Shown: positions 16,142 through 24,981, counted from the stretch's first letter. The stretch is 64,000 nucleotides of DNA from Methanomethylovorans sp041447285 (GCF_041447285.1 NZ_JBGMEB010000025.1:1-64000), one strand, 5' to 3'. Translations and numbers: made by a program. Notes: generated by a model not told the origin, from the sequence alone.

Positions 16142-17602
16142 ATGTCTGAAGATAACGATATTTCATCTAAGCTTACTAAGATCAATGATAATACTTGGGA
16201 GGTACCTCGGGGATATAAGCCGGGCATGCGCGTTCCAGGACGCCTGTTTCTGTCTTCGCCGCTTCTTAATCTGCTGGAACAGGGCACTCTGGATCAGGTG
16301 GCCAATGTGGCTGCATTGCCAGGCATACAAAAGTATTCTATGGCCATGCCTGATGCCCATCTAGGTTATGGTTTCCCTATAGGCGGGGTTGCGGCTTTTG
16401 ATAGAGATGAGGGTGTCATCAGTCCTGGAGGTGTAGGTTTTGATATCAACTGTGGTGTTAGGCTTATTCGGTCCAACCTCCAAGAAAACGATGTAAGGCC
16501 AGGAATAAAAGATCTGCTTGAAAAATTGTTCCATGCAATTCCTTCAGGTGTGGGTTCCAAAAGCCGCCTGAGAGTTAATGATGATCAGCTAAACGACATT
16601 TTCATACATGGTTCCCGCTGGGCGGTGGAAAATGGCTACGGTGTGTCCAAGGATGTGGAAAGGTGTGAAAGCCACGGTATGATGGATGGAGCTTTGGTCA
16701 AACAGGTAAGCACCAAAGCACGCCAGAGAGGCAGGCCACAGCTGGGCACTCTTGGCAGCGGCAATCATTTTCTGGAGATCCAGTATGTGGATGAGATATA
16801 CGACACGCAAGCTGCTGAGGCCTTTGGTCTTGAAAAAGGGCAGATCACATTCATGATACACTGTGGCTCAAGGGGTGCAGGTCATCAGATATGTACTGAT
16901 CATCTGCGAACTCTTACTCAGGCAACGCAAAAATATAAGATCGATCTGCCGGACAAGCAGCTTGCATGTGCACCTACAGATTCTTCTGAGGCTCAGAACT
17001 ATTTCGGAGCCATGGTATGTGCCTCCAACTACGCCTGGGTTAATAGACAAGTGATAATGCATTGGGCAAGAGAAGTATTCCAGGAGTTCTTCCATAATGA
17101 TCTGGATGAACTAGGCATGGATCTCGTGTACGATGTGGCACATAATGTGGCTAAACTTGAGGAACACAAAATAGATGGTAAAAAGCGAGCAGTCTACGTG
17201 CACAGAAAAGGTGCTACTCGCGCTTTTCCTCCAGGGCATTCTGATATTCCTGATGCATATAAAAAAGTAGGCCAACCTGTGCTTATCCCAGGAAGCATGG
17301 GTACTGCTTCATATGTATTGCACGGAACACATGATGCAATGGATATCAGTTTTGGTAGTGCATGTCATGGTGCTGGCAGAGTTATGAGTAGAGCTCATGC
17401 CAAGCACGAGTTTAGAGGTGAGCAAATACAGAAGGAACTCGGGGATATGGGTATATCTGTTCGTGCTACTCAACCAGCACTAATAGCTGAGGAAGCTCCA
17501 GAAGTCTATAAGTCCAGCAGTGATGTGGTGGATGTAGTTCATAACCTGGGCATAGCAAGAAAAGTGGCGCGCTTAATGCCTATCGGAGTTGTAAAGGGTT
17601 GA
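16142..17602 (+). CDS. rtcB: RNA-splicing ligase RtcB
   Basis: Mn2+/GTP-dependent ligase that joins 2',3'-cyclic phosphate and 5'-OH RNA ends, needed for archaeal tRNA splicing. Conserved blocks: DAHLGYGFPIGGVAAF, GGVGFDINCGVRL, GSGNHFLEIQ, HCGSRGAGHQ, HNVAKLEEH, RKGATRAFPPG, GSMGTASYVL and HGAGRVMSR, the last with the guanylated-His region. No intein is present. From ATG 16142 the protein has 486 residues, the normal length; an upstream in-frame ATG at 16076 would add 22 poorly family-like residues. AAGGA at 16126-16130 could serve starts at 16133 or 16142. It works with the preceding archease gene. Confidence 0.93.
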   Translation: MSEDNDISSKLTKINDNTWEVPRGYKPGMRVPGRLFLSSPLLNLLEQGTLDQVANVAALPGIQKYSMAMPDAHLGYGFPIGGVAAFDRDEGVISPGGVGFDINCGVRLIRSNLQENDVRPGIKDLLEKLFHAIPSGVGSKSRLRVNDDQLNDIFIHGSRWAVENGYGVSKDVERCESHGMMDGALVKQVSTKARQRGRPQLGTLGSGNHFLEIQYVDEIYDTQAAEAFGLEKGQITFMIHCGSRGAGHQICTDHLRTLTQATQKYKIDLPDKQLACAPTDSSEAQNYFGAMVCASNYAWVNRQVIMHWAREVFQEFFHNDLDELGMDLVYDVAHNVAKLEEHKIDGKKRAVYVHRKGATRAFPPGHSDIPDAYKKVGQPVLIPGSMGTASYVLHGTHDAMDISFGSACHGAGRVMSRAHAKHEFRGEQIQKELGDMGISVRATQPALIAEEAPEVYKSSSDVVDVVHNLGIARKVARLMPIGVVKG

Positions 17603-17684
17603 GCTTAGTCTCAACTCTATACTATTTCTAATTCCTGTGCACATTAAATAAGCAAAATATTGTAAAATTAATCAACACGAAAAA

Positions 17685-17780
17685 GAGGAAACGGGTATTG
17701 TTTGAGGGGATGAATGGTTTGCTTGGTTACAGTTACGTTTTTCGGGTTATACAGCTTACAAGCAGTTTTCCCGTTTCCTC
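17685..17780 (+). ncRNA. Candidate structured RNA downstream of rtcB
   Basis: A perfect 11-bp stem joins GAGGAAACGGG (17685-17695) with CCCGTTTCCTC (17770-17780). Inside, TGCTTG (about 17720-17725) and CAAGCA (about 17758-17763) form a second 6-bp stem on the same axis, leaving a large one-sided internal loop on the 5' side (about 24 nt against 6). The whole element is 96 nt, has no reading frame, and sits alone in a 269-base gap between rtcB and the PUA gene. No box C/D or tRNA signature is convincing. It may be an sRNA, an H/ACA-like guide or a transcript-end structure; the strand is assumed from the neighbours. Confidence 0.4.
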
Positions 17781-17871
17781 AAGTACTAATAAGTCATTAT
17801 TATATTTAAATCTGTTTGATGCTAATTATATATCACAATTAATTAAACTATTTTGGACCTTCTAATTCGAA

Positions 17872-18405
17872 ATGACCGCTATACATTTAAAAGGTACTTC
17901 TAATTTAGCTGCTATGCAAGATGCAGATAAGAACCTTAAAAAGGTTAGAGTCATAGCTGATTACCAGTTTGGGAAAGGTTGTGGTAAAGCCCTTTTTCCA
18001 GATGGTGTGACTTTTTTGTTGTCCAGGACCAACCGTGTCAGGCAAATAATGAACAATGGACAGCGTATTGCTACTGTCAGGGCAAAGGATGGTATGCTCA
18101 CACTGAGCATTGATGGAGCTATGGTGGTACACAATGTTCTTCATGTTCCTTCTTATAGGGTTGTGGTGTGTGATGATGCTGTTCCCTTTGTATCGAAAGG
18201 TAAAACCGTTTTTGCAAAACATATTATTAGTTTGGACAAAGAGCTAAGAGCGGGAGAAGAGGTTCTTGTAGTCGATAGTTCTGATAAGCTCCTTGCCACA
18301 GGTCAGCTTTTGCTTTCCCCAGATGAGGCGTTATTCATAGGCAGAGGACCAGCTGTTGATGTACGTAATGGTATTGATCAAGAGAAAGGCAGACAGGATA
18401 ATTAA
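17872..18405 (+). CDS. PUA-domain protein (archaeosine-pathway-like RNA-binding)
   Basis: Predicted RNA-binding protein of 177 residues. The C-terminal half (AGAM-less region from SLDKELRAGEEVLVVD to FIGRGPAVDVRNG) has the pattern of a PUA domain, as found at the end of archaeal tRNA-guanine transglycosylase and ArcS; the N-terminal half (RVIADYQFGKGCGKALFPDG) resembles the pre-PUA domain of the same proteins. No catalytic transglycosylase domain is present, so it is probably a stand-alone tRNA/rRNA-binding accessory protein. It follows rtcB and the hairpin RNA candidate, keeping an RNA-processing theme. Confidence 0.75.
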   Translation: MTAIHLKGTSNLAAMQDADKNLKKVRVIADYQFGKGCGKALFPDGVTFLLSRTNRVRQIMNNGQRIATVRAKDGMLTLSIDGAMVVHNVLHVPSYRVVVCDDAVPFVSKGKTVFAKHIISLDKELRAGEEVLVVDSSDKLLATGQLLLSPDEALFIGRGPAVDVRNGIDQEKGRQDN

Positions 18406-18509
18406 TAATATATACATGCCAATTTATACCATGTGTGCCGTAACCGCAGCTCCATATCATCATTCCCGGAAGTGAGATCATAGCCGAAGAACCCCTCCTT
18501 AAGACTTTT

Positions 18510-19361
18510 GTGGTCCCCGACAATACAAAGATGGAAGAGCACACTATTGTCGTGGAAGGTGATGTAATCGTAGGCAACCATTCCGACATAAAGTATGGTA
18601 TCCATGCTAACTCTGCCATTCTGGGCGAAAGGGTTGAACTCGCCGGGGACCTTATATGTAGATCTGATGTACGTATCGATATTTGGTCTCGGATAGGCGG
18701 TAATGTCAAGACTGAGACAGATGCTTATCTGGGTGAGTTTGTGAACATCGATGGCAAACTCATTGTCAAAGGAGATCTGGATATAGGTAACGACGTAAAG
18801 ATCAATGGGGGTTTTGAAGCAAAAGGCTGGATAGTCATACGCAATCCTGTGCCTGTTATTGTGTATCTTTTCCTCTACATAAGCGAGCTTCTGCGGCTTG
18901 GTAAAGATGAAGAAGTGGAAAAAGCCCTGAATGATCTGTTTGAGGATAATGTGGAAACCATGGGTTCTGCTGCAATGATAGTTCCAAACGGCTCCAGCAT
19001 TTCTATTGACTCCATCCGCGTACCATCTAATGCTGTAATTGGAAACGGTTGCAGGCTTGTAGGCAATATCCGTTCCACTTCACTGGAGATGGGCGATGGT
19101 AATACACTCTATGGAAGTATAAGGACCATAGATGATGTAAATCTGGGCAAGGACAATTCTATTCATGGAAATATTGTTTCCAGGGGTATGGTCAGGATCT
19201 CAGAAGGATCTCACGTGCTGGGAGAAATAAACGCACGCACTGTAAGGATACATGAGTCTGCAAGAGTGGACGGTGTAATGAGAGCTTCTGAAGGTATTGT
19301 TTTTGAAAGGGAAGAAAAGGAAGAATTAAGCGATAAACAACTAATGCAACTTGATGTTTGA
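18510..19361 (+). CDS. Bactofilin-like polymer-forming protein with a central hydrophobic segment
   Basis: Predicted 283-residue protein of short beta-helical repeats (VVEGDVIVGNHSDIKYG, GSIRTIDDVNLGKDNSIHG) in two halves, split by a hydrophobic stretch PVPVIVYLFLYISELLRL at about residues 115-132. This fits the polymer-forming cytoskeletal (bactofilin-like) family with possible membrane attachment. The first ordinary start is GTG 18510, but the frame is open upstream to TAA 18441 and encodes a family-like IIPGSEIIAEEPLLKTFV; no ATG, GTG or TTG occurs there, so initiation may be non-canonical. The next gene begins 21 bases after its stop. Confidence 0.75.
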   Translation: MVPDNTKMEEHTIVVEGDVIVGNHSDIKYGIHANSAILGERVELAGDLICRSDVRIDIWSRIGGNVKTETDAYLGEFVNIDGKLIVKGDLDIGNDVKINGGFEAKGWIVIRNPVPVIVYLFLYISELLRLGKDEEVEKALNDLFEDNVETMGSAAMIVPNGSSISIDSIRVPSNAVIGNGCRLVGNIRSTSLEMGDGNTLYGSIRTIDDVNLGKDNSIHGNIVSRGMVRISEGSHVLGEINARTVRIHESARVDGVMRASEGIVFEREEKEELSDKQLMQLDV

Positions 19362-19381
19362 TCCAAAATACAGGTGCTTGT

Positions 19382-19711
19382 ATGAATGCAACTTTTCTTA
19401 TTGCTCTGGATGTTGTCATGCGCATTTTTATGTCTGTCCTTGCTCTACTTGTCTGCTATGAACTGAACAATTACACTGCAGATGTTGTGCGCTCACGCCT
19501 ATTTGTGGCCTACAACAAACTTAAGTTCAGTTTCTACTTCTTATCTCTAAGTTTATTGTTCTTCCTCTTTGAACCTTTAATATCTCCATTTCCAGTATCC
19601 GAAAATGTTGGTTACAAATATAGTTTTGCAATGTTCTTTTTAGAATTATCTCTTGGATTCTTGCTGTACAATATATACACTGCATTGAAACCACCACATA
19701 AGATTCTTTGA
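19382..19711 (+). CDS. Small membrane protein, three predicted helices
   Basis: Predicted 109-residue integral membrane protein with hydrophobic segments at about residues 3-22, 42-60 and 75-98 (FYFLSLSLLFFLFEPL, FAMFFLELSLGFLLYNIY). A TTG at 19358 is in frame, but AGGTG at 19370-19374 directs to ATG 19382. It follows the bactofilin-like gene closely, so it may be a membrane partner of that protein. No family recognised. Confidence 0.65.
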   Translation: MNATFLIALDVVMRIFMSVLALLVCYELNNYTADVVRSRLFVAYNKLKFSFYFLSLSLLFFLFEPLISPFPVSENVGYKYSFAMFFLELSLGFLLYNIYTALKPPHKIL

Positions 19712-19724
19712 GCATCGTCAAGTC

Positions 19725-19732
19725 TTTATATA
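19725..19732 (+). promoter_or_regulatory. Putative TATA box of argD-hisC
   Basis: TTTATATA lies 45-52 bases before the argD ATG in a 65-base gap; transcription would begin near 19755, leaving a leader of about 20 bases with AAAGGTG as ribosome-binding site. Confidence 0.45.
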
Positions 19733-19776
19733 TTCCAATAATACTTAACTGCCTGTAATTAACAAAGGTGTGTTCC

Positions 19777-20934
19777 ATGTCTTCCATAAATTACGAAAGC
19801 ATCGTACAGAAAGATGCAGCACATGTCATGCAGACATATGGGCGCCAGCCGATTGCACTTGTCAGTGGAAAAGGCGCAGTAGTCTGTGATATAAACGGTA
19901 TGGAGTACATAGACTGCGTGGCAGGCATAGCGGTCAATAATGTAGGACACTGTCATCCTAAAGTAGTAGAGGCCATAAAGTCTCAGGCAGAGAAGCTCAT
20001 ACATGTTTCAAATCTATATTATACAGAGGTTCAGGCAAACCTGGCCGAAGAACTTATAAAATTAACAGGTATGGAACGTGCCTTCTTCTGTAATTCAGGC
20101 GCTGAAGCAGTGGAAGCTGCAATGAAACTGGCCCGTGTCACAACGGGAAAAACAGAGTTCATAGCAGCAGAAAGGTCTTTCCATGGTCGTACAATGGGTT
20201 CTCTTTCGGTCACTTACAAAGAGATGTACAGGGCTCCCTTCAGGCCTTTGGTGCAGGAAGAGATATTTGTGCCCTATGATGATGCCAATGCAATGGAACA
20301 AGCCATCACTGAAAAAACGGCTGCTATTATAATTGAGCCAATTCAGGGAGAAGGCGGTGTCCATGTACCTTCTGAAGGTTATCTGCAGGAAGTGCGCCGT
20401 ATATGTGATGAGCATGGCATACTTCTCATCTTTGATGAGGTGCAGACAGGTTTTGGCAGGACCGGTAAATGGTTCTGTAAGGACCATTTTGGTATCCAGC
20501 CCGATATAATGTGTATGGCAAAAGCCATGGGAGGAGGTTTCCCTATGGGTGGAATCGTTGCCAAAAAAGGTATAGCATTTAGCAGGGGTCAGCATGCCTC
20601 TACTTTTGGTGGGAATCCACTTGCATGTGCTGCTGCCCTTGGTTCTATCGCAGCAATCAAAGACGACCGGCTCCTCGAGAATGCCACTGAGCTTGGAAAC
20701 TATTTCATGGACAAGTTAAGGAAAGCAGGTATTTCAGGCTTTAAAGAGGTTCGCGGCCGTGGTCTTATGATCGGTCTGGAACTAGAGCGCAACTGCACTG
20801 AAATAGTGGAATATGCCAAGAATAATGGTGTACTGCTTAACAGTACTTCTGAAACGGTCGTACGCCTCGCTCCACCTCTTGTGATCACTAAGGACCAGAT
20901 TGACAGGGTGGTAGAAGTAATTGAGCAGGCTTGA
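19777..20934 (+). CDS. argD: Acetylornithine aminotransferase
   Basis: PLP-dependent class III aminotransferase of arginine (and possibly lysine) biosynthesis, 385 residues. Visible motifs: FCNSGAEAVEAAMKLAR, FHGRTMGSLSVT, EPIQGEGGV, FDEVQTGFGRTG and the PLP lysine in MAKAMGGGFPMGG, followed by STFGGNPLACAA. A GTG at 19768 is in frame, but it is part of the ribosome-binding site of the ATG at 19777. The 3' end overlaps hisC by 14 bases, so the two aminotransferases are co-expressed. Confidence 0.93.
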   Translation: MSSINYESIVQKDAAHVMQTYGRQPIALVSGKGAVVCDINGMEYIDCVAGIAVNNVGHCHPKVVEAIKSQAEKLIHVSNLYYTEVQANLAEELIKLTGMERAFFCNSGAEAVEAAMKLARVTTGKTEFIAAERSFHGRTMGSLSVTYKEMYRAPFRPLVQEEIFVPYDDANAMEQAITEKTAAIIIEPIQGEGGVHVPSEGYLQEVRRICDEHGILLIFDEVQTGFGRTGKWFCKDHFGIQPDIMCMAKAMGGGFPMGGIVAKKGIAFSRGQHASTFGGNPLACAAALGSIAAIKDDRLLENATELGNYFMDKLRKAGISGFKEVRGRGLMIGLELERNCTEIVEYAKNNGVLLNSTSETVVRLAPPLVITKDQIDRVVEVIEQA

Positions 20935-22003
20935 ACTTATTGATGAGAATATACGCAATATTCCAGAATATGTGCCGGGAAAGTCCATAGAGGAAACAGC
21001 GAAAAAATACGGTCTTGATCCGGCTTCTATCATAAAACTGGGTTCCAATGAGAACCCATTAGGTCCTTCTCCAAAAGCAGTTCAGGCTATTTTGGAATAT
21101 GCCTCGAAGGTACACCTTTATCCTTCAGCAGATGCAGGTGAACTTGTAGACGCTTTAAGCATCTATCTCAATATTCCGACTTCCAGTATATGTGCTGCAG
21201 GACCCGGGATGGACGGCCTTCTTGATAACCTGATGCGCCTTCTCATCAAGGAAGGCGACGAGGTTATAATTCCAATACCTACTTTCTCTTACTATGAGAT
21301 AGCTGCCCGTGCAAATGGGGCTTCTGTTGTATATGTGGAAAGGAAAGGAGATTTCACTGTTGATATTGGAGCTATTCAAAAAGCCGTATCTTCAAGGACC
21401 AAAGTTGTTTTCCTCTGTTCACCCAATAACCCTTCGGGTGATGTGGTACCGGAGTCGGATGTAAGAATTCTCCTTGAGTCTTTCCGGGGATTAGTGTTTG
21501 TGGATGAGGCCTATGTAGAATTTGCCGACCACAGTATCACAGATCTTGTGATGGAATATGACAATTTGGTTGTTGGCAGGACATTCTCTAAGATATTTGG
21601 ACTTGCTGGCTTACGGTTAGGTTATGGGATAATGCCTTACTGGCTTAAGAAAGAATATATGAAGATAGCAACTCCTTTCAATGTAAGTCTTCCAGCAGTT
21701 AAGGCTGGTGTAGCCGCTATTTCTGACAAGCTGCATATAGAAAAGAGCATTGCAATGGTCAAAGAAGGACGCAAATACTTGCAGGAACAAATACCATTTA
21801 AGGTATACGATTCCATGGCCAATTTCGTACTTGTGGATGTATCTCCTCTCAATGCCAGTGAAGTCTGCGAGAAGCTTCTTGAAAAAGGCATTATTGTAAG
21901 GGATTGCCGCTCATTCAAAGGTGCAGGTCCTTCTCTGATCAGGGTAACCGTTGGAACAAAAGAGCAAAATATGCGTGTTGTAAACGCATTCAGATCAGTA
22001 TAA
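20921..22003 (+). CDS. hisC: Histidinol-phosphate aminotransferase
   Basis: PLP-dependent class I/II aminotransferase that converts imidazole-acetol phosphate to histidinol phosphate. Motifs: KLGSNENPLGPSPKAV, CSPNNPSGD, FVDEAYVEF and the PLP lysine region RTFSKIFGLAGLRLGYG. Length 360 residues is normal. The start is TTG 20921 inside the end of argD; no ATG or GTG is available before the conserved region, and the N-terminus (IRNIPEYVPGKS) is family-like. It is convergent with mptD, with 22 bases between the stops. Confidence 0.92.
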   Translation: MSRLELIDENIRNIPEYVPGKSIEETAKKYGLDPASIIKLGSNENPLGPSPKAVQAILEYASKVHLYPSADAGELVDALSIYLNIPTSSICAAGPGMDGLLDNLMRLLIKEGDEVIIPIPTFSYYEIAARANGASVVYVERKGDFTVDIGAIQKAVSSRTKVVFLCSPNNPSGDVVPESDVRILLESFRGLVFVDEAYVEFADHSITDLVMEYDNLVVGRTFSKIFGLAGLRLGYGIMPYWLKKEYMKIATPFNVSLPAVKAGVAAISDKLHIEKSIAMVKEGRKYLQEQIPFKVYDSMANFVLVDVSPLNASEVCEKLLEKGIIVRDCRSFKGAGPSLIRVTVGTKEQNMRVVNAFRSV

Positions 22004-22025
22004 CATATCAGTTTTAAATATCCCT

Positions 22026-22397
22026 TTACTGAGGGATATCCGATATTTCTTCTATTTTCATTAAAGGATAATCCAATTTCCTGTCGAATTTGAGAGAAGC
22101 TTTTACTATTACATTTTCGTAGTTCATGATCAGATTGACATCCAGCATACGTCCTTCCAGTTCGCAGTATCCAAATTCGCTATTTAGTTTCGAACGTATT
22201 ATTTCTCTATCGATGCTAACCGTTATGCTCTTTACGTACGGTTGCACAGATATGCTCTGTGCTATTGCTTTTTCCAGACTGTCTACTGTTTTCAGGTTCA
22301 CAGGTGAACCACTGAACTGATGGTATAATGCTCCAAGCTTTATTCCGGCTTCAAATAGTGCATTGTCCCTTTCATTTATGCTCTTTTTTTCACTCAT
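22026..22397 (-). CDS. mptD: Archaeal dihydroneopterin aldolase MptD
   Basis: Small enzyme (123 residues) of tetrahydromethanopterin synthesis that cleaves 7,8-dihydroneopterin to 6-hydroxymethyl-dihydropterin and glycolaldehyde. The family signature FEAGIKLGALYHQFSGSPV is at about residues 15-33. It is the last gene of a minus-strand group artA-psd-pssA-mptD and overlaps pssA by eight bases, so it is expressed with envelope-lipid genes although its pathway is cofactor synthesis. Confidence 0.88.
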   Translation of the reverse strand: MSEKKSINERDNALFEAGIKLGALYHQFSGSPVNLKTVDSLEKAIAQSISVQPYVKSITVSIDREIIRSKLNSEFGYCELEGRMLDVNLIMNYENVIVKASLKFDRKLDYPLMKIEEISDIPQ

Positions 22398-23070
22398 GTA
22401 TGTTTTCCTTGTTCTTTATGAATATTGGAGAAATGATATACAACATCATTATCAACAGTAAAGGTGATGCAAGTGCGCTTATGTAATCCTTTTGCAGGAA
22501 ATAACTCAATATGGGAATAACGAAGATGATGGTCAATGGGAGAGTCTTCTCTTTACCTCTTACTTTCATGTAAGGTATACTGCTAACCATCAAAAACCCT
22601 AATATTATGCTTGCAACTTCCATTGTTATTGGTTGTAGTTGTCCTTTGCTAACCAGTAGGACTGCAGCAACTGTAATCCCGCCTGCTGTAATTGGCAATC
22701 CTTTAAAGAAATTATTGTCGTATTTGGATGTGCTAAATCTTGCGAGCCTAAGTATTCCACAGAGAAGATAAAAGCAAACGGCTATGAGTGTAAAGTATTT
22801 GTTCCCAATGTATCCATTTATAATTATTGCTGGTGCAACTCCAAAAGAAATTACATCTGACAGAGAATCAAGTGCTCCTCCTATTTCACTTCCTCCGGCA
22901 TATCTGGCTAAAGTGCCGTCAAGGCCATCGGCAATTGCAGCAATAAGTATCAATATGCAAGACAATTGAAGCATTCCATTTTGTGTTGCAACGATCGCCC
23001 CAAAGCCGCACAATGCATTGAGCAGAGTGACAACATCAGGCAATTTCAGAGTATCAAATATGCCACTCAC
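22390..23070 (-). CDS. pssA: Archaetidylserine synthase (CDP-alcohol phosphatidyltransferase)
   Basis: Membrane enzyme of 226 residues that makes archaetidylserine from CDP-archaeol and serine. The CDP-alcohol signature DGLDGTLAR, then GGALDSLSDVISFG, is complete, and FGVAPA is typical of the serine branch. About six to seven hydrophobic segments are seen. Overlaps psd by four bases upstream and mptD by eight downstream. Its product is the substrate of the next enzyme, and in haloarchaea this pair is known to be required for archaeosortase-dependent lipid anchoring. Confidence 0.9.
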   Translation of the reverse strand: MSGIFDTLKLPDVVTLLNALCGFGAIVATQNGMLQLSCILILIAAIADGLDGTLARYAGGSEIGGALDSLSDVISFGVAPAIIINGYIGNKYFTLIAVCFYLLCGILRLARFSTSKYDNNFFKGLPITAGGITVAAVLLVSKGQLQPITMEVASIILGFLMVSSIPYMKVRGKEKTLPLTIIFVIPILSYFLQKDYISALASPLLLIMMLYIISPIFIKNKENIHE

Positions 23071-23684
23071 TCCTTTGGCTTTAATCTGGCTATAGCGGTC
23101 CTACCGGCATATACTTTATCGCCTTTTTTACACTCTATCATAAAGTTCTCAGGAACCGTAACATCCACTCTGGATCCGAATCGGATCATTCCGATGCGCT
23201 GTCCTTTTTCCATCACATCTCCTTCTTTTACATAAGGCACTATTCTTCTGGTGATGGTTCCTGCTATCTGGACCACTTCTACCTGTCCGTGTTCGGTATC
23301 CATAAATATGTGTTGCCTCTCGTTCCTATGCGAGTCCTTACAAAAAGCAGGTATGTACCCACCTTTTCTGTATTCTATTGCAGTGACCTTTCCGTTCAAT
23401 GGTGCCCTGTTCACATGAACATTCTGAAAATTCATGAAAATACAAAGTTTCCTACCCCTTATGTCTACTATTCTGCCATCGGCAGGAGATATCATACACT
23501 CGCCCTCTTCCGAATAATAACGTTCAGGGTCTCTGAAAAATACTATAAAGAATAGAATTGCTACGATTCCAATTATCATTCCAGATTTTGCGTATATGGA
23601 TTCTGTAACATAGGTAGCTACTGCAAAGCAAATTGTAATCGTAAAAGTAGTAAATATCCAAGGAATTGAACCTTTAGCAAGCAT
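23067..23684 (-). CDS. psd: Archaetidylserine decarboxylase
   Basis: Decarboxylase related to phosphatidylserine decarboxylase, 205 residues, producing archaetidylethanolamine. The self-processing site that yields the pyruvoyl group lies in IRFGSRVDVTVPEN, with Ser after Gly as in the LGST/FGS motif, and VNRAPLNGKV is the conserved mid-region. Two N-terminal hydrophobic segments anchor it in the membrane. Directly downstream of artA (no gap) and overlapping pssA by four bases. Confidence 0.9.
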   Translation of the reverse strand: MLAKGSIPWIFTTFTITICFAVATYVTESIYAKSGMIIGIVAILFFIVFFRDPERYYSEEGECMISPADGRIVDIRGRKLCIFMNFQNVHVNRAPLNGKVTAIEYRKGGYIPAFCKDSHRNERQHIFMDTEHGQVEVVQIAGTITRRIVPYVKEGDVMEKGQRIGMIRFGSRVDVTVPENFMIECKKGDKVYAGRTAIARLKPKE

Positions 23685-24512
23685 TTAATTATTTCCCAAA
23701 ACTTTCTTCCTTAAATTATGCATCTGTTCAGCGGTCATGTCCCAAAGACCATCAATGAGCTCCAGGATGTCAGGCAGTATGCGCATGACCATATATGCGA
23801 TCACGAAGAGAGCAACTCCTGAACCCGCCTTTGCTATCATATGGTGTGCAATCTCAAAGCTGTTAGGTCCAAACCACATTTCGCCGTATGCGATTACTAC
23901 AAATACGTCTCTTAATATATTAAGTATATAGATGACTGGAACAGATGCCATGAATGCTGCAAGTAATTTTTTTAACGGCGCATTCACAGACGCTATCAGG
24001 CCCATAAAAAGAGCAATGCTCTCGATGGCCGTACATCCCAGGATGATCTCTACAGTGTGGCCGTTGTATGTTATCATGTTGCCAGTCCTATAGGCAGTAA
24101 TGTTTAACGTACTTAGTGCCCACATAATATTATTTGTAACTGTACTGATCAGCCATTCATTGAGGGATGCTATCTCTGCAAAGGGGTAATAGAACACTGA
24201 TCCAATGGCTATGGCATTAGTAGCCATATATGTGATGTCTATTTGCTGTTTCACTGGAGTGTATTTACTGGTGTACTCAATGAACATTCTATAAGCTATT
24301 AAGATACAAAATATGCCCATTGAAATAGTGAGTACTACATTGACATAGTCGTCTATTGCAATATAGTGGAAGGGCTGGCGTAGCCAGTGGAGGGAGAATA
24401 TACTCCATCCAAAAGCCCCTATTATTCTTTTAGAACCATTTTTCACAGGTAGAATGGCACTTAGTAACATTAAAGAGATGGATATCCATAGTAAGGTAAG
24501 CATTAATAGCAC
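23685..24512 (-). CDS. artA: Archaeosortase A
   Basis: Polytopic membrane transpeptidase-like protein (275 residues, about seven or eight helices) that processes surface proteins with a C-terminal PGF-CTERM signal and attaches a lipid. The exosortase/archaeosortase catalytic residues are in place: Cys160 in LGCTAIES, Arg201 in NILRDVFV, and a later basic/His group at EIAHHMIA (223-224). It is the first gene of the artA-psd-pssA-mptD group, so the processing enzyme and the makers of the linked polar lipid share a transcript. Substrates (for example the S-layer protein) must lie outside the window. Confidence 0.9.
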   Translation of the reverse strand: MLLMLTLLWISISLMLLSAILPVKNGSKRIIGAFGWSIFSLHWLRQPFHYIAIDDYVNVVLTISMGIFCILIAYRMFIEYTSKYTPVKQQIDITYMATNAIAIGSVFYYPFAEIASLNEWLISTVTNNIMWALSTLNITAYRTGNMITYNGHTVEIILGCTAIESIALFMGLIASVNAPLKKLLAAFMASVPVIYILNILRDVFVVIAYGEMWFGPNSFEIAHHMIAKAGSGVALFVIAYMVMRILPDILELIDGLWDMTAEQMHNLRKKVLGNN

Positions 24513-24564
24513 CTGTTATTGTATGGACTTATATACATGTCAGCCATAATAAACTTGTTGTCTT

Positions 24565-24981
24565 ATGAAACCGGTAACCCCTCTTTTAACAGTAGATCCA
24601 ATCATTATTTATTATTCAGGCATTGTATTTGTCAAGCGTAAAAACGACCCTTTTAAGGGCATGTTCGCTCTCCCGGGTGGATTCGTAGAGGTGGGGGAAA
24701 CTGCTGAACAAGCTGTAGTGAGGGAAGCTCTGGAAGAGACAGGCTTGTCTATAGAAATAGTTAAGTTGCTTGGGGTATATTCAGAACCTTCGCGTGATCC
24801 AAGAGGGCATACAGTATCTATATGTTATCTCGCAAAGGGAACAGGTATCCTGAAAGCAGGTTCTGATGCGGCAGAAGTCGCACTATTCTCAATAGATGGC
24901 ATACCTAAACTGGCTTTCGATCACAATCATATAGTAGAACAGGCAAGAGTTGATATAAATGGAGTTCTGTCCAAAATGTAA
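24565..24981 (+). CDS. Nudix hydrolase (ADP-ribose pyrophosphatase-like)
   Basis: Nudix-family pyrophosphatase of 138 residues that splits a nucleoside diphosphate linked to another group. The Nudix box is complete at residues 38-60: GGFVEVGETAEQ, then REALEETG. The pattern around GVYSEPSRDPRGH is common in ADP-ribose pyrophosphatases, the likely substrate class. Its 3' end overlaps the tfs gene by 23 bases, so it starts the transcript tfs-pcn-priL. Confidence 0.9.
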   Translation: MKPVTPLLTVDPIIIYYSGIVFVKRKNDPFKGMFALPGGFVEVGETAEQAVVREALEETGLSIEIVKLLGVYSEPSRDPRGHTVSICYLAKGTGILKAGSDAAEVALFSIDGIPKLAFDHNHIVEQARVDINGVLSKM

